64,000 nt of DNA from an uncultured Bacteroides sp. (lineage in GTDB: Bacteria; Bacteroidota; Bacteroidia; Bacteroidales; Bacteroidaceae), in assembly GCA_949296575.1 (NCBI GenBank), contig CASFPE010000019.1, positions 124,001-188,000 on the forward strand, in the 5' to 3' direction. Position 1 is the first letter of the stretch; each line of letters begins with the position of its first letter. The notes under the pieces are model-generated. The model had not been told where the DNA came from. It was given only the letters and a program-made list of their open reading frames with translations, and made no database searches. A program made the position numbers and the translations under genes. Below, piece after piece: positions 1 through 9,175 of this stretch.

Positions 1-671
1 CAATAGCTCCTATTAAAATCAGCAATAAGCATTGCCATACTTTCAATTTCCTTTCCGTGATGGCAAAATAACTTCCAAATGCCAAGAAAGTAAAGGCCAG
101 ACAGAAATTGGTCACGCCAAAATAGTTTCCATCATACAGCCACACGCTCCATTGCCACGGGAAACCCGGAGCATCCATCGAACCATAATGCGTATAGGCT
201 TTGTTAAACAAATAAGCACCAAACCCTAAAACAATCAATATCCACGCATGCTTCCTGCCTATTCGGGAAAGAAATTTCAGGATGGGCAATACCACCAACA
301 ATCCCCACAAATACCACAACACAGAATAGCCCCTGAATACAAAACTGTACAGCATGTTCCCAACTTTTTCACAAGTGCATGCCCCGCTAAACAAGCAGTC
401 GGATACAAACAAAATGATTGCCCAAACTGCATACAGTTTAAATATTCTTGGAAGATAGTTTTTACCCCCCCCATATTTTAACTTTCTTTATATAAAAATA
501 TGCAGACACCATGAAGAAGAAAGGCACAGCAGACCATATCCATGCATGCACGATGTCCATCATCAATGAAGGTGCCATTTGGTTCACAATATAAGTATGT
601 ATCGTCACAACAGCTATCGCCATGACGAACTTCATCAAGTCTATGGAATTGTTGTTTTGATTTATCATCAC
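1..671 (-). pseudogene. Acyltransferase-3 family membrane protein, frameshifted at a G8 tract; runs off the left edge
   Basis: The family transfers O-acyl groups to cell-surface sugars from the inner membrane. The first 68-69 residues hold a first membrane segment with the family histidine (VVTIHTYIV, about 20-28) and the FFFMVSAYFYI segment. The frame then hits TAA at 464-462, directly after eight G residues (465-472). Reading the tract as seven G continues without a stop for 155 more codons to position 1 (GKNYLPRIFKLYAVWAII, then further hydrophobic helices), which is ordinary acyltransferase-3 sequence. The gene is therefore intact except for one base in a homopolymer. It lies 19 nt after the acetyltransferase gene in the same operon, so capsule O-acylation is a likely role. 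A phase-OFF allele is more likely than a dead gene. A sequencing error in the homopolymer is the main alternative. Confidence 0.8.
459..490 (-). repeat. Poly-G (G8) tract in a 32-nt conserved element, copy A
   Basis: On the minus strand the element reads TAAAGAAAGTTAAAATAT, then eight G, then TAAAAA. A second copy in an unrelated gene (4660-4690) differs by two substitutions and one 1-nt gap. The G run is the point where the acyltransferase frame is lost. Homopolymeric G runs inside coding genes are classic slipped-strand phase-variation sites in other bacteria. Confidence 0.75.
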
Positions 672-690
672 AAATTATTTGTCAAATGTT

Positions 691-1245
691 TCAAATGCTG
701 CTTAAATGCAATACTTTATCTTCTTCTTTTTCAAATCGGTCTTTTATCTTCCTTGCCGGATTCCCTCCCCATATCTCACAAGGCGGGACATCTTTCGTCA
801 CCACAGATCCTGCGGCCACGATGCTTCCTTTCCCAATAGTTATTCCCGATAGGATGATGCAACCTGTGCCTATCCACACGTCATCTTCCACCATCGTTAT
901 TCCATTGTTTTCCCTTTTTCCCTGCCATATCGGTTTCCCAGGTTCGTCAAACGTATGGTCATGCCGTCCCACGAAACACACTCTTCCTGCCATCAGAATA
1001 TTGTTGCCAAAATGCACATGACAGGCCACGTTGCAATCATCCCCAAACTGCACGTTATGGCCTATCCTCACGTCCATGTTTTGCGCAAAGCTCGTACCTT
1101 TCATCACCCGCACAAAACCATCGTATTTCACCCACGGATAGCGGATGTGGAATTTGTACCAAGTCCGCAACTGGTTTAAAATATACCGTAAAGCGAAGTT
1201 TAGTTTGCTTGCTCCGTTAGGCATGTTATAATACTCTATTCTCAT
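691..1245 (-). CDS. Hexapeptide-repeat (LbH) O-acetyltransferase, WcaF/NodL-like
   Basis: A 184-residue left-handed beta-helix acyltransferase of the xenobiotic/serine acetyltransferase group, expected to move acetyl from acetyl-CoA to a sugar hydroxyl in the cytoplasm. Isoleucine-patch hexapeptide repeats run from about residue 57 to 165. The loop GRHDHTF (93-99) carries the likely catalytic histidine. The C-terminal signature [16 protein letters not shown] (123-138) and [10 protein letters not shown] (158-167) is typical of the family. The ATG overlaps the stop of the upstream GT4 gene in an ATGA, so translation is probably coupled. It lies among capsule glycosyltransferases, so it likely acetylates a repeat-unit sugar; the exact acceptor cannot be told. 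Confidence 0.85.
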   Translation of the reverse strand: MRIEYYNMPNGASKLNFALRYILNQLRTWYKFHIRYPWVKYDGFVRVMKGTSFAQNMDVRIGHNVQFGDDCNVACHVHFGNNILMAGRVCFVGRHDHTFDEPGKPIWQGKRENNGITMVEDDVWIGTGCIILSGITIGKGSIVAAGSVVTKDVPPCEIWGGNPARKIKDRFEKEEDKVLHLSSI

Positions 1246-2402
1246 CTTTCTTCAAACTTTTTTTTGCAAGCATCAAATATTCTCTGCGCCGCCTTGTCTG
1301 GTGTATAATTGCTTTCTATCTCCACTGACATCTCTCCCATTGTATTCAAGTCTGCATGATGAAATTTATTCAAAGTTTCCACAATAGAGTTTTGTTGCAG
1401 CGGATCAAAATTATATCCGTTCACCCCGTCTTTCACCAGTTCATAATGCCCGCCATTATAGATGGAGCAAGCCACAGGTTTCCGGCAAGCCATCGCTTCC
1501 GGCACCACCAAACACCAGTTGTCCTCCAAGGTAGGCATCACAAACACATCGCAAAGCGCATAATATTGATAAAGCAAATCATAATTGATGCCTCCCAATA
1601 TGTGAATAGAAGATTCATCCTTATATTGCTCCTTTAAAACATCTAATAATATGCCTTTCCCAATCACAATCAAATTGTCCTGCGGATGGTTCGCAATATG
1701 CTGCCCCCACGCTTGCAGCAACTCCTTGATACCTTTCCTTTCTACCATCTGCCCCACGAACAGAAACGTAAGTCCCGGATGAAGGTCCAATCGTTGCTTT
1801 AATTCCGCTCTTTCCTTCGCGCCGAAGTGCGACACGGCTTCTGCCAACCCGTAACTGTCTGCACACATGCATCCCTCCACTTTGGGCGTTTTCTTGAAAC
1901 CTAATTCATTCGTCAGGTATTCATTCGTCAGATGCCCGTTGATTAGGAAATATTTCACCGGGATGCCCATGATTTTACGATACATCGTGCGCCATTTTGG
2001 AGAATTTCGTTCCACGTAGGCTGTTCGTTCATAAAACATGCACAGTTTTTTCCCGTGCAACACTGCATACCGTATGCCCGCAGGCGCCCAGCCGCCAAAG
2101 CCTTCCGTAATCACCACATCCGGGTTTAGTTCTTTGATAGCTCTGTAGAGCCCGGGTTGTTTCTTCAATACCAATGATTTATTGGCAAAGTCAGAAGCAT
2201 CATTGCCCATCGTCATCCGTTTTTCTCCACTCATCACCACGGCATGGTCGCCCAAAGCCTCCTTCAACTTCTTCCGCACTAAATCCGAAGTGTTCTCTTG
2301 GGAACAAATCAGATAAAAATTCCCGTTGCTCAATTGGTTCAGGCATGCATACACAGGCACACGATAATTTCCGAACCAAGGGGAAATCCAAAGTATTCTC
2401 AT
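1242..2402 (-). CDS. Glycosyltransferase family 4
   Basis: A 386-residue GT-B fold glycosyltransferase predicted to add one sugar to the lipid-linked capsule repeat unit at the inner face of the membrane. The N-terminal half starts with [17 protein letters not shown]. The C-terminal GT1 domain shows [10 protein letters not shown] (215-224) and the nucleotide-sugar segment [20 protein letters not shown] (291-310) with the E-x7-E type spacing of GT4 retaining enzymes. It overlaps the acetyltransferase downstream by 4 nt and starts 10 nt after the stop of the AAA-ATPase gene. Donor and acceptor are not predictable. Confidence 0.88.
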   Translation of the reverse strand: MRILWISPWFGNYRVPVYACLNQLSNGNFYLICSQENTSDLVRKKLKEALGDHAVVMSGEKRMTMGNDASDFANKSLVLKKQPGLYRAIKELNPDVVITEGFGGWAPAGIRYAVLHGKKLCMFYERTAYVERNSPKWRTMYRKIMGIPVKYFLINGHLTNEYLTNELGFKKTPKVEGCMCADSYGLAEAVSHFGAKERAELKQRLDLHPGLTFLFVGQMVERKGIKELLQAWGQHIANHPQDNLIVIGKGILLDVLKEQYKDESSIHILGGINYDLLYQYYALCDVFVMPTLEDNWCLVVPEAMACRKPVACSIYNGGHYELVKDGVNGYNFDPLQQNSIVETLNKFHHADLNTMGEMSVEIESNYTPDKAAQRIFDACKKKFEER

Positions 2403-2412
2403 TGTTGCATCC

Positions 2413-3972
2413 TTATTTATAATTTCTTTCTTCGATCAGCCACTTCTCTGCCGTCCTTGTGTCCGAAGAAAAATTCACACCTATCAAGAACAGCTTACGA
2501 TGATCTGTTTGGAAAGGCCGGTCATAATGGTTGTCCTTGATTTGCTGCAAGGCTTCTTCTGCGGACTTGTCTAATTTCAATTCGATGATATAAACATAAT
2601 CTTTCGTCTGTATCGTCACATCCATGCGCCCTTGGCTTGTCGCTTGCTCCACTTGCACATTATACCCCAGCATCACGAATATCAGGTACAGCGTGTTCTG
2701 GAAATGCACTTCCTTGTCGCCGCCCGCCAACAAATAATTCTTGCCGGAAAGCATGGTTTGAATCGTTCTCAATAAATCATCGGATTTCCCTTGGCGGACA
2801 GCAGCGGTCAGCCTGTTAAGAAAGCCTTTCGTTTCCGACTTGTTTATCGATGCATATAGAGGCAACAGGAAATCGAAGAAACCGCGCTCCACCTCCTGAT
2901 TGGGGAAATCGAGACGATACCCCATCTCCGCATCATAACCGGAAATTGTGAGATACCCGCTTTGGAATAATACAGGAATAGGGTCTTCATGGTTCTCATC
3001 TACACTCGCAAGGCTGGATTCATCCACATACATGCCTTTTAGTCCTTTCAGTTCATAATGATTGTCTTGCAACAATTTGACCAAGAAAGTTGGAGTTCCC
3101 GTTTTAAACCAATAATCTGAAATCTTTCTCTTCTTAAACGCATTCAACAAACTGAAAGGATTGTACACGCCAATGCTGTTTTCACAAAAATGATAACCAT
3201 CGTACTGCCGTTTTAAGATACGGCAAATATCTTCGTCATTTTCCCCATAAGCAGCAGCCAATTGCTTGATGCCCTCCCCAAAATATAGTTGCAATTCATC
3301 CTCTGAGATACCGCAAAGATCCGCGTATTCCACATCCATGGAGATATCTTCCAAGTTGTTCAAATCGCTGAAGATGCTTACGTGGCTGAACCGGCTTACC
3401 CCTGTGAGGAAAGCAAAGCGGATGTACTGGTCTTGCGACTTCAGCACGCCGAAAAAGGCTTTGATCAGATTCCGATAAGCATCGTGCAAGCACTTGTTGC
3501 CAATCGTACTTAACAGCGGTTTGTCATATTCATCCACCAATACCACCACTTGCGATCCTGTTTTCTCATAAGCCCGTTGTATCACATTGAAGAAACGTTC
3601 TTCAGGAGCCAACGACGGATGGACTTCAAGCCCATATTTCCCTTCCCAAACGGACAAATGCTTGCCCAGTTCCGCATAAAGTGAATCTACATTTTCATAA
3701 TTGCGGGCGTTCAAGTCCAAGTGAAGCACAGGATATGTTTTCCATTCTGTTTCCAAGCGTCCCATAGCCAATCCTTCGAACAGTTCTTTCTGCCCTAAGA
3801 AATAAGCCTCCATGGTAGAAACGAGCAGTGACTTGCCAAATCGGCGGGGACGGCTGAGGAAATAATACTTTCCTTTGTCCGCCATCTGATAAATCTGTGC
3901 GGTCTTGTCCACATATACATATCCTCCCGTGCGGATATTCTCAAAACTCTGTATGCCTATCGGATATTTCAT
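2413..3972 (-). CDS. AAA-ATPase-like protein with C-terminal PD-(D/E)XK nuclease domain
   Basis: 519 residues, matching the common Bacteroidetes AAA-ATPase_like (PF09820) plus PDDEXK_9 (PF08011) architecture. N-terminal ATPase: MKYPIGIQSFENIRTGG start, P-loop-like RPRRFGKSLL (41-50) and Walker B-like VLVDEYDKPLL (144-154). The C-terminal nuclease fold is indicated by GRMDVTIQ (448-455, D451) and YIIELKLDK (E464-x-K466). These proteins occur in many copies per Bacteroides genome, often as cargo in variable loci, and their function is unknown. The gene sits between two glycosyltransferases on the same strand, so it is co-transcribed with the capsule genes but is unlikely to make sugar. Defence or genome-maintenance cargo is a guess. 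Confidence 0.85.
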   Translation of the reverse strand: MKYPIGIQSFENIRTGGYVYVDKTAQIYQMADKGKYYFLSRPRRFGKSLLVSTMEAYFLGQKELFEGLAMGRLETEWKTYPVLHLDLNARNYENVDSLYAELGKHLSVWEGKYGLEVHPSLAPEERFFNVIQRAYEKTGSQVVVLVDEYDKPLLSTIGNKCLHDAYRNLIKAFFGVLKSQDQYIRFAFLTGVSRFSHVSIFSDLNNLEDISMDVEYADLCGISEDELQLYFGEGIKQLAAAYGENDEDICRILKRQYDGYHFCENSIGVYNPFSLLNAFKKRKISDYWFKTGTPTFLVKLLQDNHYELKGLKGMYVDESSLASVDENHEDPIPVLFQSGYLTISGYDAEMGYRLDFPNQEVERGFFDFLLPLYASINKSETKGFLNRLTAAVRQGKSDDLLRTIQTMLSGKNYLLAGGDKEVHFQNTLYLIFVMLGYNVQVEQATSQGRMDVTIQTKDYVYIIELKLDKSAEEALQQIKDNHYDRPFQTDHRKLFLIGVNFSSDTRTAEKWLIEERNYK

Positions 3973-4037
3973 TGCAATTCACCTCTTAATTCCATCTGCG
4001 AAAATAGGAAAAACATTTTATGCGACCAAGGATACTA

Positions 4038-5025
4038 TCAGGCCAATCTAATTGCCGGTAACTCTTTATACCTTTCACTCCTTACAAAACGGAACGCATC
4101 TGCATACGCTTTGGCATAAGTGGATACATACCTCCAATTCCATTTGGCCAAACTTTTCAAGAAAGCAAAGAATAGGGTGAAAAACATCCTTCGCAACACA
4201 CAAGCCACTGAAAGCCACTTCTTGTCTTGGCATTTATAAATGAACCGATGCCAAAAGACAAAACCGTTGCGGGCAGATGCATACATGTTTGCCAGTTTCT
4301 TTTCCTCGCTCGCAAGGCTTGAACCCGCATCCAGATGCACAAACCTTACCGACCTGTTCACCGCAATCCTTGCCCCCATCAAGTGCAATTTGTAGAACAT
4401 CACCATATCATCAGGAAGCGCATAGCGCGTGTCTTGCAACCATATTTCTTCGTCAAAATGCATGGCCTGTAGCGTTTCCCGCTTGCCAAACACGCAAGTT
4501 CCATGCCCGCTTTGACTGTAATACTGTTTGCCTTCCTGCATATTTGTATTCACGATGAATCCCCCTGTGCGCCAAATTTTGACAAGGTAAGAAGAATTTA
4601 ACCGTTCCGCCATGGAAACGCCCAACAGCCAATCAATGCAAGTGCGATACGCTTTCTTCTTTTTACCCCCCCCGTATTTTAGTTTCTTTAACAACTGGGG
4701 ACACCATGTCAGCACCCGTTTCCTGCATCGTATTGAATAAAGAAGCAACGAAACAGGAATCAAACTCCACATCGTCATCCAATGCTAAAATGCAATCCGA
4801 AGTGCAGCCTTTGAATCCCGCCACTCGCTGCGCCACCATTCCCTTTTCAGAAAAAATGAAAGTCTCCGTTCCTAATCGTTCAGGAGGCAGCGGATAGCCT
4901 TTAGGCAACACAATAATCACTTCTTGTGGAGAGATGCTCTGCCGGGCAATGCTGTCCAACGTCTTTTGATATTTCTCTCCGGCTGTGCCTAATGTTCGGA
5001 TCGTTACACTATATGTTCCCATCAT
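4038..5025 (-). pseudogene. Glycosyltransferase family 2, frameshifted at a G8 tract (probably phase OFF)
   Basis: The N-terminal frame (5025 to 4663, 120 residues) has the GT2 start SVTIRTLG, the TLDSIARQSISPQEVIIVLP segment (22-41) and the metal-binding acidic motif ALDDDVEF (81-88). It ends at TAA right after eight G residues (4666-4673). With seven G the reading continues as RGGKKKKAYRTC into a C-terminal half that includes LPDDMVMFYKLHLMGARIAV and VRFVHLDAGSS, ending at 4038. The restored protein would be 328 residues, a normal GT2 length. Everything outside the tract looks intact. The start overlaps the stop of the upstream GT4 by 17 nt. Presumed role: adding one capsule sugar when ON. 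Confidence 0.82.
4660..4690 (-). repeat. Poly-G (G8) tract in the 31-nt conserved element, copy B
   Basis: Minus strand reads TAAAGAAACTAAAATAC, eight G, then TAAAAA. It matches copy A at 459-490 apart from two substitutions and a 1-nt gap. Because of that gap, the part upstream of it is read in a different codon frame in the two genes. The similarity is therefore at the DNA level and not explained by shared protein sequence. Confidence 0.75.
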
Positions 5026-6223
5026 TTCCTTTTTCCAGAAGAATCACCTTGTTATAATATTGAATCGTTTGATTCACAATCGTGTCCAAACCAAACTGTT
5101 TTTCTATTTTTACTTGCGCCTGCATGGAAATGCTTTGCAAAACCTCACCATCCATGTGCAATATATTTTCTATCTTGCTGCACCATGCCTCAGGATTCTT
5201 CGGCGGCAACAAAAAACCATCCTTGCCATCCGTAATTATCTCGCTCATCCCGCCGGACGAACTGCCCAACACGATGCTTCCACACAGCATCGCCTCAATG
5301 CACACCATCGGCATGTTTTCCCACCACGACGGGAAGCAAACCAAATCCGCCGTGGCATACATCTTCATCAGCTCCTCACGGGACACCTTGCCCACTATGT
5401 TGAACCAGCTTTCCTTGCCGTATTCCTTTTGCAGTTCAGCAGCATATTTCCCCGTTTTCCCTACCAGATTCAGTTGGAACTTCACCGTCCCGTTCTCATT
5501 CAGCAGGCGGCATGCCGCTGCCAAGTCCCCGCAACCTTTCCAATCACAAATAGTCCCGGCAAACAAAATCTGCTTCACTCCATGCGGTTGCCATTGCCAT
5601 TTACATTGCAATTCGTCTTTTGTCCGAATCGGATTGTATATCACTTCCATCCTTTCATCCGGCACATGTAGATACTGATACACCCATTGTTTCAGCGAAG
5701 TGCTGCAAGAAGTAACATATTTTGCCTTTCGTATCTCGGCAAGTTCTTTCCTGCCCTGCCAATAATAGGGGAGATTGGCCTTATTTAAATGCTGCAAGCT
5801 GAAATGTTCATGGTCTAACAACATAGGCGTATGCAGCCGTGTCACAACAGGAATGGAAAGCCGATGCAGATAATACCCCTCCGCCCCATATTCCGGCACC
5901 TCGATAATGTCCACGTCTTTCAGCAGACGAATGGTTTCTGCAATTCTTCTCCGATAGCTGAAAAAACGGTAGAATGTGCGTAACTTTTTCAGCAACGTAA
6001 CGTGTTCCACCTGAGGAATGATAAAATCCCCGCCTTTTAACCGAATGACGTGTACCCCGTCATCATCATATTGTTCTTCCTTCCGCGTATCGTCTGATGC
6101 ACAAATAACAGTTACCTTATGCCCCGCTTCATGCAAACCATGAGACATCTCTTTTATGTAAGAAGCAATGCCACCCCCACGGAGCGATGGCGGATATTCA
6201 CGACAAACAAAACAGATGTGCAT
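5009..6223 (-). CDS. Glycosyltransferase family 4
   Basis: A 404-residue GT-B enzyme for capsule repeat-unit assembly. N-terminal acceptor domain: MHICFVCREYPPSLRGGGIA, with the GGG-x-A loop common in GT4. C-terminal donor domain: ILFAGTICDWKG, then CFPSWWENMPMVCIEAM with the paired acidic residues of GT4, and GSSSGGMSEII. The ATG at 6223 was chosen because the longer frame would begin with TTG at 6232 inside the polymerase stop region; this leaves 5 nt between the genes. Sugar specificity is unknown. Confidence 0.88.
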   Translation of the reverse strand: MHICFVCREYPPSLRGGGIASYIKEMSHGLHEAGHKVTVICASDDTRKEEQYDDDGVHVIRLKGGDFIIPQVEHVTLLKKLRTFYRFFSYRRRIAETIRLLKDVDIIEVPEYGAEGYYLHRLSIPVVTRLHTPMLLDHEHFSLQHLNKANLPYYWQGRKELAEIRKAKYVTSCSTSLKQWVYQYLHVPDERMEVIYNPIRTKDELQCKWQWQPHGVKQILFAGTICDWKGCGDLAAACRLLNENGTVKFQLNLVGKTGKYAAELQKEYGKESWFNIVGKVSREELMKMYATADLVCFPSWWENMPMVCIEAMLCGSIVLGSSSGGMSEIITDGKDGFLLPPKNPEAWCSKIENILHMDGEVLQSISMQAQVKIEKQFGLDTIVNQTIQYYNKVILLEKGNDGNI

Positions 6224-6228
6224 ATTAA

Positions 6229-7515
6229 TCAAATTGTATATGTATAATAATTCCCGAAAAGAAGCATCACCGGGCTTTTAATGATGATGTCTATTTCAGG
6301 CGCATAGTCCCAAATAATCAATTCAAACTGATAATAGAACCATGCAATCATCACAATGGAGACACCTTTCAAAATCCGATTTCTCCACTTAATGTTGTTT
6401 GTAATGAATGGATAAACAAATGGCATAAAAGCCAATATCATCATGAAATAACGGTATTGCGCCATTGGCTGGCGGAACATGGCGATAATGGTCAGCAGCA
6501 GCAACAACACCACATTGAGAATAAAAGCATTGCTGTCTGAAAGCGTTTTCCGCTCCATCCAAAGTTTCCGCAGCACAATCAACAGCAAGGGTAGGTAAAT
6601 CACAATCACTTGCGACAGCACCAAAGCATTTGTTTCCGTGTCATTGTTAGTTTCCGATTGCGCCAAACGACTCACCCCATAGGTCAATGCGCTCGTGTTG
6701 GCCCCGCTCACAATATTCCCAGCCAACGAAGGTCCCATGATAATCAAGGCCACAAATGCTCCAGCAATAAGCAGCAAGCCAGTCTTGGTGAGCCGCCTAT
6801 GTAAAGGTTTAAAGATCAAGAACGGCACAAACAGCAATGTAGATGCATGGGTAAAAACCGCCATTACGGTCATTATCCATAACTTCTTGCTCATCTTCCC
6901 ATAATATGCATAGTTCCCCAAGACATACATCATGATGGATTGCCCCAAGAATTGTTTTTGAATTTGGAGAATATATTGGAAATAAAGATAAAAGAAAGCC
7001 AGTATCAGCACGCCGCATACCATTGGAATATGCGGTTTCTTCAGTGTCAGGCAAAACTTGTACAAGCCTAAGAATACCAGCATATAGTTGACAAAGGTGA
7101 GCAAAGCTGCAAAAAGTGGGTAGTATCCGAAAGTGAGATAATAGCCGATATAATTATACACACCGTTCATGAACTCGCCGGAAATGGTAGTCATATAAGG
7201 ATTTGCATAATAATCTAAGCCATAGATGTAGATCAACGACTTCCAAAAACCTATATCGGGTACATTCCTATAAGCATAGTAATACTGGACTTGATCTCCA
7301 TTCGGGGCTTTAGTTGCACTAATGCAAGCAAAATAGGCTGCAATACAGAGAAAAAAGGCATAGTAGTAAGTCTTGGAAAATTGAGATTGGCTGAATGCAT
7401 ACAGAATCAATACAGGCAGGCTAATGGCTGACGGCACGATGAGGAACAAAAGAAACAGACCGATTAATTCGCCATGTCCCATCCGTTGGGGTATATTAGG
7501 CTGAGAGGCAATCAT
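6229..7515 (-). CDS. EpsG-like polysaccharide polymerase (Wzy role)
   Basis: A 428-residue polytopic membrane protein with about ten hydrophobic segments and tyrosine-rich periplasmic loops (for example QVQYYYAYRNVPDIGFW and YYLTFGYYPLFAAL). This is the look of the EpsG/Wzy-like family that links repeat units at the outer face of the inner membrane. Such proteins have little sequence conservation, so the call rests on topology, size and context. The context is one flippase, several glycosyltransferases and no other polymerase candidate in the operon. It lies 5 nt after the GT2 gene and 5 nt before the GT4 gene. Confidence 0.75.
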   Translation of the reverse strand: MIASQPNIPQRMGHGELIGLFLLFLIVPSAISLPVLILYAFSQSQFSKTYYYAFFLCIAAYFACISATKAPNGDQVQYYYAYRNVPDIGFWKSLIYIYGLDYYANPYMTTISGEFMNGVYNYIGYYLTFGYYPLFAALLTFVNYMLVFLGLYKFCLTLKKPHIPMVCGVLILAFFYLYFQYILQIQKQFLGQSIMMYVLGNYAYYGKMSKKLWIMTVMAVFTHASTLLFVPFLIFKPLHRRLTKTGLLLIAGAFVALIIMGPSLAGNIVSGANTSALTYGVSRLAQSETNNDTETNALVLSQVIVIYLPLLLIVLRKLWMERKTLSDSNAFILNVVLLLLLTIIAMFRQPMAQYRYFMMILAFMPFVYPFITNNIKWRNRILKGVSIVMIAWFYYQFELIIWDYAPEIDIIIKSPVMLLFGNYYTYTI

Positions 7516-7520
7516 AAATC

Positions 7521-8318
7521 TTACAATTGTTGAAATGTTTCAATAGGATGCATATCATTACTGCCAGCAGGGCGGCATTTGGCATAATCGACAAGTTTGG
7601 ATGGCATCAATAACTTCAATCCCTTTTTCATACTCCTTTTTGTTTGTTGCATTCTATAAGCCATCGTTGAAGGGCAGATATTCAGCACCCGGCATCTCTC
7701 CTTATAGATCTGCCATGCTCTTTTCGGGTCAGCTGACACCCCGGTCGTGTCATAGATGGAAACGATTTTAGGAACGACTTCAAACGATTTCCCTTCCCGG
7801 TAGCATCGGTAGAAAAACGCATAATCGGCAATAAACTTGTATGATTCATCGTACAAACAATCCCTCATCAACGATCCTTTTATGAAGCAAGACTGATGGC
7901 AAAACGGCAATTCATGCTCCATCACGCCCAACGGCCTTGGCTTCCTCAATATCCCTCCCTGCGAGTATTTATAGATGGTGCTTCCACAAAGAATATCCGA
8001 TGTATGTTCTTTAATAAATACTTCTGAGAGAACGTCCCCATTAAAAAACATATCACCACTATTCATAAAAATAAGATAATCACCGATGGATTTTTGTATG
8101 CCTTTATTCATGGCATTATAAAGCCCATTATCTTTTTCCGAGACCCAATATGTCAGCTTGTCGGCATTTGCCTCTATAAACTCTTTGCTCCCATCTGTTG
8201 AACCACCATCTATCAGAATGTACTCCTTATCCGAATAAGATTGATTGACAACAGAGGAGAAAGTTTCTTCAAGCCCTGCCAAATTATTATAATTGATTGT
8301 TATAACTGATATTTTCAT
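7521..8318 (-). CDS. Glycosyltransferase family 2
   Basis: A 265-residue GT-A enzyme. The N-terminus has the standard fold: SVITINYNNLAGLEETFSSV (4-23) and EYILIDGGSTDGSKEFI, a UDP-sugar binding segment. MNSGDMF replaces the usual DxD with an S-G-D, as is common in this subgroup, and the LFCHQSCFI-like LPFCHQSCFI stretch marks the acceptor side. The C-terminus is basic (MQQTKRSMKKGLKLL), possibly for membrane association. Expected to extend the lipid-linked capsule unit in the cytoplasm. It is intact and lies 5 nt upstream of the polymerase gene. Confidence 0.88.
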   Translation of the reverse strand: MKISVITINYNNLAGLEETFSSVVNQSYSDKEYILIDGGSTDGSKEFIEANADKLTYWVSEKDNGLYNAMNKGIQKSIGDYLIFMNSGDMFFNGDVLSEVFIKEHTSDILCGSTIYKYSQGGILRKPRPLGVMEHELPFCHQSCFIKGSLMRDCLYDESYKFIADYAFFYRCYREGKSFEVVPKIVSIYDTTGVSADPKRAWQIYKERCRVLNICPSTMAYRMQQTKRSMKKGLKLLMPSKLVDYAKCRPAGSNDMHPIETFQQL

Positions 8319-8456
8319 AATGCATAATAACTTTCATTGCGTTTTAGCTTTATCTAACAGCATCCTTACGTATAAATCCATTTCCACCATACATAATGTT
8401 GCGATTAAAACTGCTACCACAGGAAATGAATGAAATAGGGATTCGCATCCTAATCT

Positions 8457-9168
8457 TTAAAAAATTCCGGGGACAATGAAAAGCCCTAATATATGATAAA
8501 CATAAATTCTCGTACTCCATCTTTTTTCCAGCTTTTGCCAAAAGATTAATTAACAGCCAATTTTTATCATACAATATTCCTACGATAAATATTGGAACGA
8601 CCAAACATGTTCCTATTACAACATAACGAAAATCATAAAATTAGTGAGTGTCAAGCAATATTGCAGCCAATAGAAGTGTACCCCACCCCACCGTTTGACT
8701 TTTATTGAACATCCATTACTCCAATGATGCAACTGCTTACCTAACAAGTAGAAAGGTATGCCTTGTACATATATATTCGTATCAGGTATATCAATTAATC
8801 CCTTACGCAAACATGTCATAAAACACCGTCCCATGGAATATTCTTAAGAAATAAAATTTCCAATAAAGTTTGCCATGAAAATAGATGCAAAAATTCAAAA
8901 TCACCTCGAACTATATGAAATAAACTGTACAAAAGGAATATATAAATCCACAACATTCCTATTTTCTGAATTTGTATATCAATCTTGTGCACATTATTCC
9001 ACAAAAAATAGCCGGATACCATAAAAAATAAGGCACACACATTAATAAAAAAACTTGATTCCGATACCATTGATAATGCTCTAACTGGTAGCAATAGATG
9101 GTTATTACGCCAACAGCTACAAAAGACTTGAATGCATCCAACGATTCATGCCCTTTTATCAAATTCAT
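8457..9168 (-). pseudogene. Acyltransferase-3 family pseudogene with several lesions
   Basis: Pieces of one acyltransferase-3 gene lie in three frames. It starts at the ATG at 9168 (MNLIKGHESLDAFKSFVAVG). It shifts frame near 9100 into LLPVRALSMVSESSFF and ALFFMVSGYFLW, and stops after FLKNIPWDGVL near 8816. A later remnant, VQGIPFYLLGKQLHHW, follows with the central helices missing. Another shift then gives the C-terminal signature RWSTRIYVYHILGLFIV, ending near 8457. Unlike the two G8 genes, no single-base change restores it, and about half of the expected 330-370 residues is gone. It is therefore a decayed gene, left between two intact GT2 genes. It probably once O-acylated the same polysaccharide. 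Confidence 0.82.
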
Positions 9169-9175
9169 CGACAAA

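Noticed and set aside
277..474. Separate 65-residue gene on the minus strand
   Set aside because: It is the third frame of the acyltransferase; the correct continuation is the frame reached with seven G.
8350..8604. Small independent protein of 84 residues
   Set aside because: Its N-terminal part is acyltransferase sequence and the rest is an out-of-frame tail of the pseudogene.
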